Shown here one piece after another: positions 13,689-22,507 of a stretch of 64,000 bases of DNA (position 1 is its first letter; the number at the start of each line of letters is the position of its first letter). The translations under genes were made by a program, and so were the position numbers. The stretch comes from Clostridia bacterium UC5.1-1C12. Lineage in GTDB: Bacteria; Bacillota_I; Bacilli_A; Erysipelotrichales; Erysipelotrichaceae. The stretch is from NCBI GenBank assembly GCA_001305055.1, contig BBZX01000002.1, forward strand, positions 186,001 through 250,000, given 5' to 3'. The notes under the pieces were generated by a model. It did no database searches and was not told the DNA's origin. It worked only from the letters and a program-made list of their open reading frames with translations.

Positions 13689-15185
13689 CTATTGACAGCT
13701 GATAACACTGCCGTCCTGAGCTGCTGTACAAGTATCATTACCGACTGTATATGTCCCTGAACGCTTCATACTGCCGGCAAATTCTCCGGTATTTTCAAGC
13801 AGATACTGAACGCCGTCAATCGTTTTCAAGCCAGTCTGCATGATGCCGTTTGCTGGATTTAAATAATACCAATGAGTGCTGTCACCGGCAATCCAGCCAG
13901 TCTGCATTTCACCGGTCACAAAATCAAGCAGGTACCAGCATTGATATTCATCCTTGAACCAACCGGTTACCTTTTGATCATTCTTATAATAATACCAAGT
14001 GCTGCCGCTTTGTACCCAGCCATTCTTGCCGGATGGTTTTTCGCTGCCTTGATTGTTATTCGTGCCGAAAGCTTTTTTCAGATTGTTTAATTCAGTCTGT
14101 GAACCAGAGGCTACTAATTGATCATATCTGAATAACGCATAACCGCTGTAACCTAAAGCCGCGGCTTTTTCAGCTTGTGTTGCGAGATTGTCTGAAGACC
14201 ATGCCCAGCCGGCGTCACCGCCGCCCTGACCATTAACTTTATAAAGTGCCAAGCCGACTCTTAAATCAATGTTCTTATTCGTCCAAATATTTTTGAATGC
14301 TTTGGCACGGTCGGAGAACATTGTTGTCGTACCACTGGTGCCGTATTGATCCGTCCAGTAAATCTGCGGCATGACATAATCTACATAGCCTTCCGTTGAC
14401 AGCCATGTATCAATGTCAGCACCATGATCACGGTCATTGTCCAGATTGCCCTGCGGTGAGATTCCGAAGACTTTTTCAGATCCGGCATTCTTAACCGTTT
14501 GATAGACACGTTTTACAAGCGCATTGACATAATCCTTGCGCTCCTGCTGCGAAGTATTGCCATATGTACCGGATACATAAAAATAATCATCAAAGTGAAT
14601 ACCGTCAACATCATAGTTATCAACGATTTCTCTGACCCCTTCGACAATCGCATTCTGCGCTGTCTTGCTCGCTGGATTTAAAATCATTTTATGCTGTCCG
14701 TCATTGTCATATTCAATTAAATCATCCTGCGCAAAATCTTTAAAGTATTCTGAGCTTGCAAAACGCTGTGTTTCAGATGTCTTTAATGAAACGCGGAATG
14801 GGTTGATCCATGCTTCAAATTTCAATCCCTTGCGGTGAGCAATCTCAATCATTACCGCCAATGGATCATAGCCTGGATCTTTCATTTCTGAATTCAGCCA
14901 ATCTGCCCATGGATAATTTGCCGTCGGATAGACTGCATCATTAAACGCACGCACATGGACAATCAGTGTATTCAGATTGTTGTCAAGGGCATTGTCACAG
15001 ATGGCAGTGAATGCTGATTTAAATTCACTTTCATTCTTATCCTTCAGATATTGCTGAAAGTCAAGATATGAGACCCAGACGGCTCTTGATGTCATGGCAT
15101 CTTCTGCTTTTACGGCGGTTGGAACATTAAATGCCGCCAGCATGACTAAAGCTGCCACGAACCCATTAAAAAGTTTTTTTACCAT
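13689..15185 (-). CDS. Secreted glycosyl hydrolase-like protein (FENR/DUF187, GHL10) with CW repeats
   Basis: Secreted protein of 498 residues, family 10-like glycosyl hydrolase (YngK/FenI type, PF02638). It has a signal peptide ending near AVKAED. The TIM-barrel domain (about 30-365) contains SRAVWVSYLDFQQ, WINPFRVS, VDGIHFDDYFY, GISPQGNL and VDYVMPQIYW. C-terminal CW repeats follow (GSTWYYYKNDQKVTGWF, STHWYYLNPANGIMQTGL). The acidic DGIHFDDY segment is the likely active site by family comparison. The start at 15185 follows a gaggagg site; the longer frame from 15209 places codons over that site. Family members are thought to act on peptidoglycan or exopolysaccharide. The substrate here is unknown. 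Confidence 0.85.
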   Translation of the reverse strand: MVKKLFNGFVAALVMLAAFNVPTAVKAEDAMTSRAVWVSYLDFQQYLKDKNESEFKSAFTAICDNALDNNLNTLIVHVRAFNDAVYPTANYPWADWLNSEMKDPGYDPLAVMIEIAHRKGLKFEAWINPFRVSLKTSETQRFASSEYFKDFAQDDLIEYDNDGQHKMILNPASKTAQNAIVEGVREIVDNYDVDGIHFDDYFYVSGTYGNTSQQERKDYVNALVKRVYQTVKNAGSEKVFGISPQGNLDNDRDHGADIDTWLSTEGYVDYVMPQIYWTDQYGTSGTTTMFSDRAKAFKNIWTNKNIDLRVGLALYKVNGQGGGDAGWAWSSDNLATQAEKAAALGYSGYALFRYDQLVASGSQTELNNLKKAFGTNNNQGSEKPSGKNGWVQSGSTWYYYKNDQKVTGWFKDEYQCWYLLDFVTGEMQTGWIAGDSTHWYYLNPANGIMQTGLKTIDGVQYLLENTGEFAGSMKRSGTYTVGNDTCTAAQDGSVISCQ

Positions 15186-15322
15186 ATTCAAACTTCCTCC
15201 TCTCATCAAGTATACACTACCAAATCACTAATTTCATTAGAAAATTCTCCCAAATGCTTCCAAATCAAGCTCATCATTGATAAAATAAGCGTTTGTGAAA
15301 TTATGTGAAATTAACGAACGAC

Positions 15323-15350
15323 TTGAAAGCGGCAGTTTGTTGCTTATAAT
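15323..15350 (+). promoter_or_regulatory. Sigma-A promoter of glucosaminidase gene
   Basis: TTGAAA (15323-15328), a 16-bp spacer, then TATAAT (15345-15350). It lies inside the longest open frame, which supports the ATG at 15370 as the true start. Confidence 0.75.
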
Positions 15351-15369
15351 AAATAAAAAGGGTGAATTT

Positions 15370-16749
15370 ATGGCAGCAAAGAGAAGAAGAAAACGTTACC
15401 GTTTGACTGAAAAGGGAAAAATAGCGGCAGGTGTAATCTGTGCGGCTTTTGTTTTGATGGGAACGCTGCTTTTTATGTTATCTGAGGGTTATTTTGAACA
15501 TACCGATCCGCAGATCGTCCGTCTTGTATCTGTTGATGCTACGATACCCATCTATGAAACCAGCACCTCTGAAACACCTTTTACCTATGTCACCGCCGAT
15601 AATGCTTATGGTGCTGATGCGGCGCTGATCAGTCAGTCGCGACATCGTTATGAAATTATGCTTGCCGGCTGCCGCGGCTGGATTAAAATGGAGAATGCCG
15701 AGCTGTCTGAACAGGGATATGACTATCCTTCTTATTATACGGTTGATGAGCGGCAGAATTTGATCCATATGGTTAGTACAAATCTGAATGAACCAATTTA
15801 CATGCCAATTGTGCTTTGCACTGCGCCTTCATGGCTGAAGCAGGGAGAGATTGTTTACAGTTATGACGGACATTATTTTTATCGTTCATTAGATCAATAT
15901 TTAGCGGATTTGAATAATCGCCAGATGTCAAACAGCATCCATTCAATCCCATTTTACAATTATTATCAGTATTTGCCGATGCATTCAGCAACCTCATTAA
16001 CCGGCAGTCAATTGAATGACTGGCTGAATCATGAAAAAGCCGATTATGCCGCTGCTTCAGTATTAGCTGATGCCGGTGAAGCGTTTATCGCCGCTCAGCA
16101 GGAATCAGGCTGCAACGCCTTATTGATATATGCGATTGCGATGAATGAGAGTCGCTTTGGCACCAGTGATTTCGCAGTGAATCGTTACAATCTATTCGGG
16201 TATAATGCGGTCGACAGCAATACCGCTGCCGCTGATACTTATGAATCTGTTTATGATTGTCTGCTTACTTATACGGCTGCGCATTTGAACTGGGGCTTTT
16301 TCGATGCTCTTGATACTCGCTATCACGGCAGCCATCTTGGTGATAAAGGCAGCGGTTTGAATGTGATGTATGCTTCTGATCCTTATTGGGGTGAAAAAGC
16401 CGCTGGCTATGCCTATGCTGTTGATTCCTATTATTTCAGTCAAGATTATAATAAATATAAAATTATGATCAAAACCGATACCGGTGCTGTGAATGTTAGA
16501 AAAGACGCGTCAACGCAAATAGCCGCAGTCAGCCAGCTGTCATCGGCCGTTAATATGCCGGTACTTGTATTAGAAGAAATACAGGGTGAATCGATATCCG
16601 GAAATTCACTTTGGTATAAAATTCAAGTTGATTCGGTGCTTGATGAAAATCATGAGCTGCATGAATTTAACGGTGTTTTCATTCCTTATTCATTAAGTAA
16701 TTCAATCGGCTATGTACATTCTCAAAATTTTATGCCGCTGCTTCAATAA
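15370..16749 (+). CDS. Membrane-anchored glucosaminidase-domain protein
   Basis: Probable peptidoglycan hydrolase of 459 residues. It has a basic cytoplasmic N-terminus (AAKRRRKRYRLTEKGK), one membrane segment (about 17-40), and a bacterial SH3-like region (about 50-120). The glucosaminidase domain (PF01832 type, about 235-365) carries AIAMNESRFGTSDFA, where the Glu is the likely catalytic acid, and RYNLFGYNAVDS. A second SH3-like stretch (GAVNVRKDASTQIAAVSQL) closes the protein. The domain would act on the GlcNAc-MurNAc bond outside the membrane. The start at 15370 is chosen because the promoter and an aagggtga site lie just upstream. It is divergent from the FENR-type hydrolase, another wall-facing enzyme. 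Confidence 0.85.
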   Translation: MAAKRRRKRYRLTEKGKIAAGVICAAFVLMGTLLFMLSEGYFEHTDPQIVRLVSVDATIPIYETSTSETPFTYVTADNAYGADAALISQSRHRYEIMLAGCRGWIKMENAELSEQGYDYPSYYTVDERQNLIHMVSTNLNEPIYMPIVLCTAPSWLKQGEIVYSYDGHYFYRSLDQYLADLNNRQMSNSIHSIPFYNYYQYLPMHSATSLTGSQLNDWLNHEKADYAAASVLADAGEAFIAAQQESGCNALLIYAIAMNESRFGTSDFAVNRYNLFGYNAVDSNTAAADTYESVYDCLLTYTAAHLNWGFFDALDTRYHGSHLGDKGSGLNVMYASDPYWGEKAAGYAYAVDSYYFSQDYNKYKIMIKTDTGAVNVRKDASTQIAAVSQLSSAVNMPVLVLEEIQGESISGNSLWYKIQVDSVLDENHELHEFNGVFIPYSLSNSIGYVHSQNFMPLLQ

Positions 16750-16757
16750 ACATAATA

Positions 16758-16793
16758 AAATGCACTCATTCAATTAAAAATGAGTGCATGATT
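16758..16793. terminator. Bidirectional terminator
   Basis: TGCACTCATT (16761-16770) pairs with AATGAGTGCA (16779-16788), A-rich on one side and T-rich on the other. It is shared by the convergent genes ending at 16749 and 16802. Confidence 0.85.
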
Positions 16794-16801
16794 TTAGATA
16801 T

Positions 16802-17320
16802 TTATTCCATGTTGCTGCTGTTGAGCGTATCGATGATGTTTCCTGAAGGATCGAGATAATTAACGATGATATCCTTGCTGCCGGCCTCTTCACCAAGCAA
16901 TATCTGATACATGAAGCCATACATATACAGCATCAGGATCGATAATGAATCCATTAAACCTACCTGACCATTTTCTAAAGTTACATCAAATTGGGTGAAA
17001 TCATCATTCACGCTGATTTTTGTAATGTTGGGGAAGGTTTCTGTATCCTTTTCAATCTCATCCAATGAAGTTCTGATCTGTGTCTTGTATTCATCCAAAT
17101 ACTTTGCATATTTATCTGCGTCAAAAACTAGTGTTACTGAACCATCATCATTGGTGGTCATTGACTTATAAGCATCATTATTGCTTAATGCCGTCTTGGC
17201 ATCAGTACCCGCCATTTCAAAATATTCCTTTGGCAAAGTGATTGTCACATCTTCTTTTTTAGCAGCACAGCCGCTCAGTATGAGGGTTAACGCCAACATG
17301 CCGCTTATGAATCGTTTCAT
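16802..17320 (-). CDS. Lipoprotein of unknown function
   Basis: Secreted lipoprotein of 172 residues. The signal peptide is MKRFISGMLALTLILSGC, a type II lipobox (LSGC) with the acylated Cys at 18. The mature part is acidic and mixed alpha/beta, with a central charged segment (YLDEYKTQIRTSLDEIEKD). The ribosome site ggggagg precedes the ATG at 17320. It belongs to the general small-lipoprotein type common in Firmicutes; I do not recognise a named family. It stands alone, convergent with the glucosaminidase gene. Confidence 0.8.
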   Translation of the reverse strand: MKRFISGMLALTLILSGCAAKKEDVTITLPKEYFEMAGTDAKTALSNNDAYKSMTTNDDGSVTLVFDADKYAKYLDEYKTQIRTSLDEIEKDTETFPNITKISVNDDFTQFDVTLENGQVGLMDSLSILMLYMYGFMYQILLGEEAGSKDIIVNYLDPSGNIIDTLNSSNME

Positions 17321-17493
17321 TGTTATTTCCTCCCCTTTAAATCATTTACTGATTTCTTTATCTTAATACTATCTGAATTAATCGGAGAATGCAAGTTTCT
17401 GTGAAAATTATGTGAGAGTGTGGAAATTAATGAAAGAAGTGGCATTCTCAGGCTTAAAGGTCTATAATTAAACCAATGCTGGAGGTGTTTTAA

Positions 17494-17916
17494 ATGAAAA
17501 TGAGCGATCGTTTTCGTAATTTTATGCGGGGCCGTTATGGGGTTGATCAGCTGTCTAACGGTTTAGTATTTTTATTCTTTATCTTAATTCTAATTGGTAT
17601 TCTGACCCGAAATACCATTTTTACGTGGATCGCGCTGATTCCAATGATTTTAAGCTATTACCGAATGTTTTCCAAGAATTTTTCTAAGCGTTATAATGAA
17701 AATCGCATCTATACAAATCTGATGAGTCCAATCTATGATTTACTGGATAAAATTAAGGGCTTCTTTAATCGGAAAATCAAACGATTTAAAACGCGAAAGG
17801 AATATAAGTATTTTAAATGTCCTAACTGTAAACAGGAGTTAAGGGTGCCAAGAGGCCGCGGTGAGATTACCGTTACCTGTCCTAAATGCAAACAGTCTTT
17901 CGACCGTAAATCATAG
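17494..17916 (+). CDS. Small membrane protein with C-terminal zinc ribbon
   Basis: Protein of 140 residues. Two adjacent hydrophobic segments lie at about 24-62 (LVFLFFILILIGIL and TWIALIPMILSYY), then a basic linker. The C-terminal zinc-ribbon has two CxxC pairs (FKCPNCKQEL and VTCPKCKQSF). The zinc site is intact. An ATG at 17494 follows ggagg. The function is unknown; such ribbons at the cytoplasmic end of small membrane proteins are common in Firmicutes. It is followed immediately by a terminator. Confidence 0.8.
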   Translation: MKMSDRFRNFMRGRYGVDQLSNGLVFLFFILILIGILTRNTIFTWIALIPMILSYYRMFSKNFSKRYNENRIYTNLMSPIYDLLDKIKGFFNRKIKRFKTRKEYKYFKCPNCKQELRVPRGRGEITVTCPKCKQSFDRKS

Positions 17917-17942
17917 ACAGCTTGAATGCTGTCTTTATTTTG
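17916..17942 (+). terminator. Terminator after zinc-ribbon gene
   Basis: GACAGC and GCTGTC around a 6-nt loop, followed by tttatttt, overlapping the stop codon. Confidence 0.8.
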
Positions 17943-17976
17943 GTTAAAATGGTTGAGTAATGAAAGGAGAGAGACG

Positions 17977-18548
17977 ATGCCGGAAGGGTTATATTTGCTT
18001 GTTGTTTATCCTTTATATACACTTTGGTTTGCTAATCATGCATCAATATTTGATGAAAATCTCTCCTATGTGGGAAATCTGGATCATCTGCATTGGGCTT
18101 TTATCCTTTGGGGTTTGCTGACCATTCTCGCGCTGGCTTTAGGCTTGCGGACATGCATTGCACATTCCTTATTTAAAAAACGCAATCAGAGGGTAGTTAC
18201 GCTTGCGGCTTTTTGCTGATGCTGGCAGTCACATTGCCATATCGGCCTACGGATCTGCCCCTGCTTTCCTTGATCCATATCCTTTTATCCTTTGCCGCGC
18301 CCTTAAGTCTGCTGGCAGCAGTCTTTATGATCTTTATGGATCTGCGGATGCTGTACCCATCGCTTATGGCTCCCTATCTGAACGTGTTTTTGCTGATCTG
18401 TGTCATCGCATTGGGAATTTATTTTAAATATGCCAGTGTAAATACGCTGGTTGAAATCTTTTTATCTATCACGGTATCGAACCTGCTCAAGCTTACGGCA
18501 GGAAATCTGACAAAAATGTCAGGCAAGGCTGATGAGTATCAGGTATAA
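17977..18548 (+). CDS. Integral membrane protein, unknown (frameshifted)
   Basis: Membrane protein of about 190 residues with five or six hydrophobic segments. The start is the ATG at 17977 after aaggagag. The first half ends with a stop after TLAAF. One T missing from the run at 18210-18214 explains it, and the corrected protein reads VTLAAFLLMLAVTLPYRP into a further set of membrane helices (PLLSLIHILLSFAAPLSLLA, FLLICVIALGIYF). I cannot assign a family with confidence; it resembles small polytopic proteins such as DUF998 in size and layout only. The end lies 22 bp before the DUF2500 gene. Confidence 0.7.
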
Positions 18549-18570
18549 TGGGGGTGGAAGAAGGTGTGAA

Positions 18571-18921
18571 ATGAAAACTCAATATGGTGATATTTCATTA
18601 TTTTGGCTGATTCTTTTCGGCTTAATTCTCGCTGCTTTTCTGCTGCTTATCATCGTTAAGCTGAAACGTTTATATGATAACTCCCGCGCACCCAAGATCA
18701 AAGTTTATGCAAGGCTGCTTGATAAACATGAAAATTCAGCGCCGATTCATCAGGGCGGCATCAGTTCACAAAGTATGACGGTTTCCTTCTCTTTTATATT
18801 TGAAACTGATTCAGGAATGCTGGAATTCAAGGTGAATCCTCAGGTTTATGCCGCTCATGCCGTTGGTGAGGAAGGCAGACTGGTCTATAAAGGCAAGAAA
18901 ATGCTTAACTTTGAGCGCTGA
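18571..18921 (+). CDS. DUF2500-like membrane-anchored protein
   Basis: Protein of 116 residues. It has one N-terminal membrane segment (LFWLILFGLILAAFLLLIIV). The small extracytoplasmic beta domain has the DUF2500 pattern: KVYARLLDKHE, then a gap, then TVSFSFIFET, then LEFKVNPQVYAAHAVGEEG and LVYKGKKMLNFER. The start is taken at 18571 (ATG) after aagaagg; an in-frame upstream ATG at 18532 overlaps the previous gene. Function unknown. It is followed by a second member of the same family (18998-19374), so this is a tandem pair. Confidence 0.75.
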   Translation: MKTQYGDISLFWLILFGLILAAFLLLIIVKLKRLYDNSRAPKIKVYARLLDKHENSAPIHQGGISSQSMTVSFSFIFETDSGMLEFKVNPQVYAAHAVGEEGRLVYKGKKMLNFER

Positions 18922-18997
18922 TTATGACAAAAGTGTGAGACAGAAAGGCTGAACTTTCTGTATAATAGAAGTAGATATAGGATCGGAGAGTGAAAGT

Positions 18998-19374
18998 ATG
19001 AGTATGGGAATGTTTGGTTTAATGGATACATTGTTTCCAATTATGTTTTTACCATTTTTGCTATTGTGATAGGGGCATTTATTTTTACTGCTGTTAGGGG
19101 TGTTACCACATGGCATAAGAATAATAATTCACCGCGTTTGGTTGTGAAAGCCATAGTGGCGGATAAGCATGAGGATGTCAGTGTTCATCATCATCATAAT
19201 AATGGCATGTCCCATTCAACATCTAGCACATCCTATTATGTTACTTTTACGGTTGAGGGCGGCGAACGGCTGGTGTTTGAAGTTGACCGGCAGGAATATG
19301 GCTATCTGATCGTGAATGATGAAGGGAAGCTGACCTTTCAGGGAACGCGTTATCTCGGTTTTGATCGCGAATAA
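18998..19374 (+). CDS. DUF2500-like protein, second copy (frameshifted)
   Basis: Paralogue of the gene just upstream, about 125 residues. The start is the ATG at 18998 after ggagag, with a TATAAT at 18961-18966. The frame breaks in the T-run 19046-19050. One added T gives FPIMFFTIFAIVIGAFIFTA, the membrane segment. The domain reads VVKAIVADKHEDVSVHHHHNN, then YYVTFTVEGGERLVFEVDR, QEYGYLIVNDEGKLTFQG and RYLGFDRE, parallel to the first copy. A His-rich loop (HHHHNN) sits between the first two strands and is absent from the first copy. Metal binding by the loop is possible but only a guess. Confidence 0.75.
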
Positions 19375-19377
19375 TCA

Positions 19378-19399
19378 AGCAGGTTCGCCTGCTTTTTTT
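19378..19399 (+). terminator. Terminator after DUF2500 pair
   Basis: AGCAGG-TTCG-CCTGCT with a stable tetraloop, followed by seven T. Confidence 0.9.
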
Positions 19400-19467
19400 C
19401 TGTTTTTGGCATAACTCCATACAACCTCCACAATCACATGGTATACTTTTGGAAACGGGGTGATGGC

Positions 19468-20129
19468 ATGAAGCATCTGTTAATCGTAGAGGATGAGTTT
19501 GATATTCAGGAATTGCTGCAGAATTATTTAGAACATGCGGGCTATCAGGTAAGTGTGGCTGAAGATGGTGTGCAGGCATTGGAGCTGTTTCATAAGGAAA
19601 GCTATGATTTAGTGCTGCTGGATCTGATGCTGCCAAAGATTGATGGTTTTGGTGTCTGTGAAGTAATCCGCCGTGAATCTGAGCTGCCCATTTTGATGCT
19701 GACGGCATTAGACAGTGAGGCGCATCAGCTGCGTGGGTTTGATTTAAAGATTGATGATTATATTACGAAGCCCTTCTCAATGTCGGTGCTGCTGAAGAAG
19801 ATCGAAGCTGTGCTGAGGCGCTGTCAGCAGCCTGTCTCTAAGCTTATCACCTATAAAGAATTGGTCATGGATCTGAGTGCTATCAGGCCCGTGTCAATGA
19901 TCGGATCATCGAGCTGACACAGCGTGAGTTTGATCTGCTGAGTGATTTATTGATGAATCAAGGAAAGGTCATGAGCCGCCAGAGTTTGTTGAATCGGGTA
20001 TGGGGTTATGATTATTTCGGTGATGAGCGAATCGTGGATACGCATATTAAAAATATCCGCAAGAAGTTAAACCGTGATTATATTGAAACAATACGAGGGG
20101 TGGGATACCGCATTGATAAAAGCAATTAA
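19468..20129 (+). CDS. OmpR/PhoB-family response regulator (frameshifted)
   Basis: DNA-binding response regulator of about 220 residues. The receiver domain (1-115) has the acidic pair in VEDEF, phospho-acceptor Asp in LVLLDLMLPKIDG, Thr in MLTAL and Lys in ITKPFS. The winged helix (about 125-218) reads ELTQREFDLL, VMSRQSLLNRVWGYDY, RIVDTHIKNIRKKL and IRGVGYRI. A missing T at 19874 puts a stop after IGSS. With it restored the linker reads MDLECYQARVNDRIIELTQ. The start is the ATG at 19468 after ggggtga. Its end overlaps the kinase start. The ABC/M1-peptidase genes downstream are the likely target by position. Confidence 0.92.
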
Positions 20130-21559
20130 AAGCAACCTTTCCTTAAAGGTTTTATGATTACCTTTGTTTTGCTGATGAGTGCCAGTATGCTGACTTATCT
20201 CTTTATATCATGGACGATGCCGATTACTTATAAAGCCGCGCAAAGTGAAGTGCTGAGCGCTGATGCTGAAGCATTGGCAGCGGCACTGAATCAGCATACT
20301 TTAGAAGAAAGCGTCCAGCTGCTTGAAGAATTTTCCCGACGCCATAGCGTCGAAGTGCAGCTTTCTGATAATCAGGGAAATCTGTTGACGCCGGCAAAGA
20401 ATCAAACGCCTGATTCTCAGTCTAACGCGTTACTGCTTACAGATGATTTAGAGACAGTTGATATTGCGCCAAGTGATGAAATCGATACAGCGGTTGGCTT
20501 TTCCTTTACATTTAAGGATGATAGTACGATGTATACGCTGATTGCCAAGGGCAGCATGAAGGCGGTGAATCAGGCAGTCGAGGCTTTGAAGAAAATATGG
20601 CCTTGGCTGGTTTTATCCGTCTTTATTATTTCAATCTTAAGCTCATGGTTCTACTCACGCTATTTGACTCGGCCAATTGTGCAGATTTCTGCCATTGCCC
20701 GTAAAATGTCGGAGCTTGAATTTGACTGGCGCTGTGATGATAACCGCAAGGATGAAATTGGCAGCTTAGGCGGCAGCTTAAATGAATTGTCAGAAAGATT
20801 GTCAGAAGCGATGAATGAATTAAAAAAGACCAATCAGGCACTGCAGGAGGATATTGACCGCGAGCGTGAACTTGAACGTCAGCGGCTGGCCTTTTTACGG
20901 CGGTATCCCACGAATTAAAAACCCCGCTGACAGTGCTGAAGGGACAGCTTGAGGGGATGAGCGACGGCATCGGTGTCTATGCTGATCGTGATAAATATCT
21001 GCGCCGTTCTTTAGGCGTTGTCAACCGCATGGAAGAGTTGGTTGCACAGATCGTAGCCGTATCTAAGATGGAAAAAAATGATTTTGATTTACAAAAAGAC
21101 AGCTTTGATCTGGGCCTTTTGTGTGGAGAATGCATTGATGCATGTCATGAATTAGCCTTGTCACGTCACGGTCAATGGGAGTGCATGATTGAAGATGGTT
21201 TAATGATTGTCGGCAATCGTGCGCTGATGCAGAAGGCATTGGATAACATTCTCTGCAACGCTATTGTTTATTCACCGACGCATGCGATGATAACGGTACA
21301 TGTGTATCAAAAGGAACACTCTGTTATTTTTGAATGCATCAATTCGGGCACCGAAATACCGGCCGCTTCATTACCGCATCTTTTTGAAGCTTTCTACCGC
21401 GTTGAACAATCACGCAGCCGAAGCAGCGGCGGCAGTGGTTTAGGTTTATATTTGGTAAAACTGATTGCCGAAGCTCATCATGCTCAAGCCGATATTCAGA
21501 ATACGGCAAAGGGTGTCTGCTTTACATTAAGAATGAATGGATTGAAACAGGATCAGTAA
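20113..21559 (+). CDS. Sensor histidine kinase (frameshifted)
   Basis: Membrane sensor kinase of about 480 residues, partner of the regulator upstream. Layout: TM1 (FVLLMSASMLTYLFISW), extracytoplasmic sensor of about 130 residues, TM2 (WPWLVLSVFIISILSSWFY), HAMP (RYLTRPIVQISAIARKMSEL), dimerisation domain and ATPase. A missing T at 20892-20896 splits the H-box; corrected it reads FFTAVSHELKTPLT. The G-box GGSGLGLYLVK is intact. The TTG at 20113, behind gaggggtggg and inside the regulator's last codons, gives LIKAIKSNLSLKVF. It joins the frame only if the T-run 20150-20153 also lost a base. Otherwise the start is the ATG at 20154. Confidence 0.88.
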
Positions 21560-21573
21560 GCGCTGATCTTTTT
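21549..21573 (+). terminator. Terminator after two-component genes
   Basis: GATCAG and CTGATC around taagcg, followed by TTTTTT. The stem includes the kinase stop codon. Confidence 0.8.
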
Positions 21574-21653
21574 TCTACATTCAATCTCCATAATCGCTAC
21601 ATAAAGGTTTCATATTTAACTGATACACTAAGGACAGTTAAAAGGAGAATTCT

Positions 21654-22505
21654 ATGAAAATAACGATTGAAAACCTGTCAATGGTTTATCCGAATGGTAA
21701 AACAGCGCTTGATCAAATTAGCTGTGTCTTGGAAAGTCCTAATCTGATTGGCTTATTAGGGCCTAATGGCGCCGGTAAGTCAACCTTGATGAAATTGCTG
21801 ACAGCCGCGCTTGTACCTACATCGGGCAGGATGCTTGTCGATGGCGAACCATTATTGAAACATGAACAGCAGCTAAAGCAGCAGCTTGGCTATCTTCCTC
21901 AAGCCTTTGGCCTATATGATGAATTGACGGTCTGGCAGTTTTTAGACTACATGGCGGCATTAAAGCGAATCAATCAGCCTGCAGCGGCGATTGAACAGGC
22001 TATTCGGGATACGAATTTGAATGCGAAAAGAAAAAGCCGAATCCGCAGTTTATCGGGCGGTGAACGGCAGCGGGTAGGAATTGCGCAGGCAATGCTTGCT
22101 GATCCGCAGTTTTTGATTTTAGATGAGCCAACGGTAGGGCTTGATCCCAAGGAACGGCTTGATTTTAGAAATTTGTTTTCTAAGAAGGCACAGGATCGCT
22201 TAGTCCTATTGTCGACACATATTATTGATGATGTGCAGTCGGTATGCAACCAGCTAATCGTCATCGATCATGGCAAGATTCTTTTTATCGGCACACCGGC
22301 GCAATTGATTGCATCGGCCCGCGGTCATGTCGCTTTGTTTAATGAACAGCCGGCGAGTGATAAGATTCATATTACTGCCAGAATCAATACAGCGGAAGGT
22401 ATTCAATGCCGTGGAGTCGCGGAAAAAATGCCTGATGACAGCATGCTTGTGGAGCCGACCTTAGAAGATGCCTATATGTATCTGATTCAGTATAAGGGGG
22501 CGTAA
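21654..22505 (+). CDS. ABC transporter ATP-binding protein
   Basis: ATPase subunit of 283 residues. Walker A is GPNGAGKST, the Q-loop lies in YLPQAFGLYDELTV, the signature is LSGGERQRVGIAQAM, Walker B is FLILDEPTVGLDP, and the switch His is in LLSTHIIDDV. The C-terminal 70 residues form the extra domain seen in BcrA-like exporters (VEPTLEDAYMYLIQ). The ATG at 21654 follows aaggaga. It is followed 2 bp later by the permease/M1-peptidase gene and belongs with it and the next membrane gene. The cluster is probably controlled by the two-component system just upstream. The transported substrate is unknown. Confidence 0.92.
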   Translation: MKITIENLSMVYPNGKTALDQISCVLESPNLIGLLGPNGAGKSTLMKLLTAALVPTSGRMLVDGEPLLKHEQQLKQQLGYLPQAFGLYDELTVWQFLDYMAALKRINQPAAAIEQAIRDTNLNAKRKSRIRSLSGGERQRVGIAQAMLADPQFLILDEPTVGLDPKERLDFRNLFSKKAQDRLVLLSTHIIDDVQSVCNQLIVIDHGKILFIGTPAQLIASARGHVALFNEQPASDKIHITARINTAEGIQCRGVAEKMPDDSMLVEPTLEDAYMYLIQYKGA

Positions 22506-22507
22506 AG

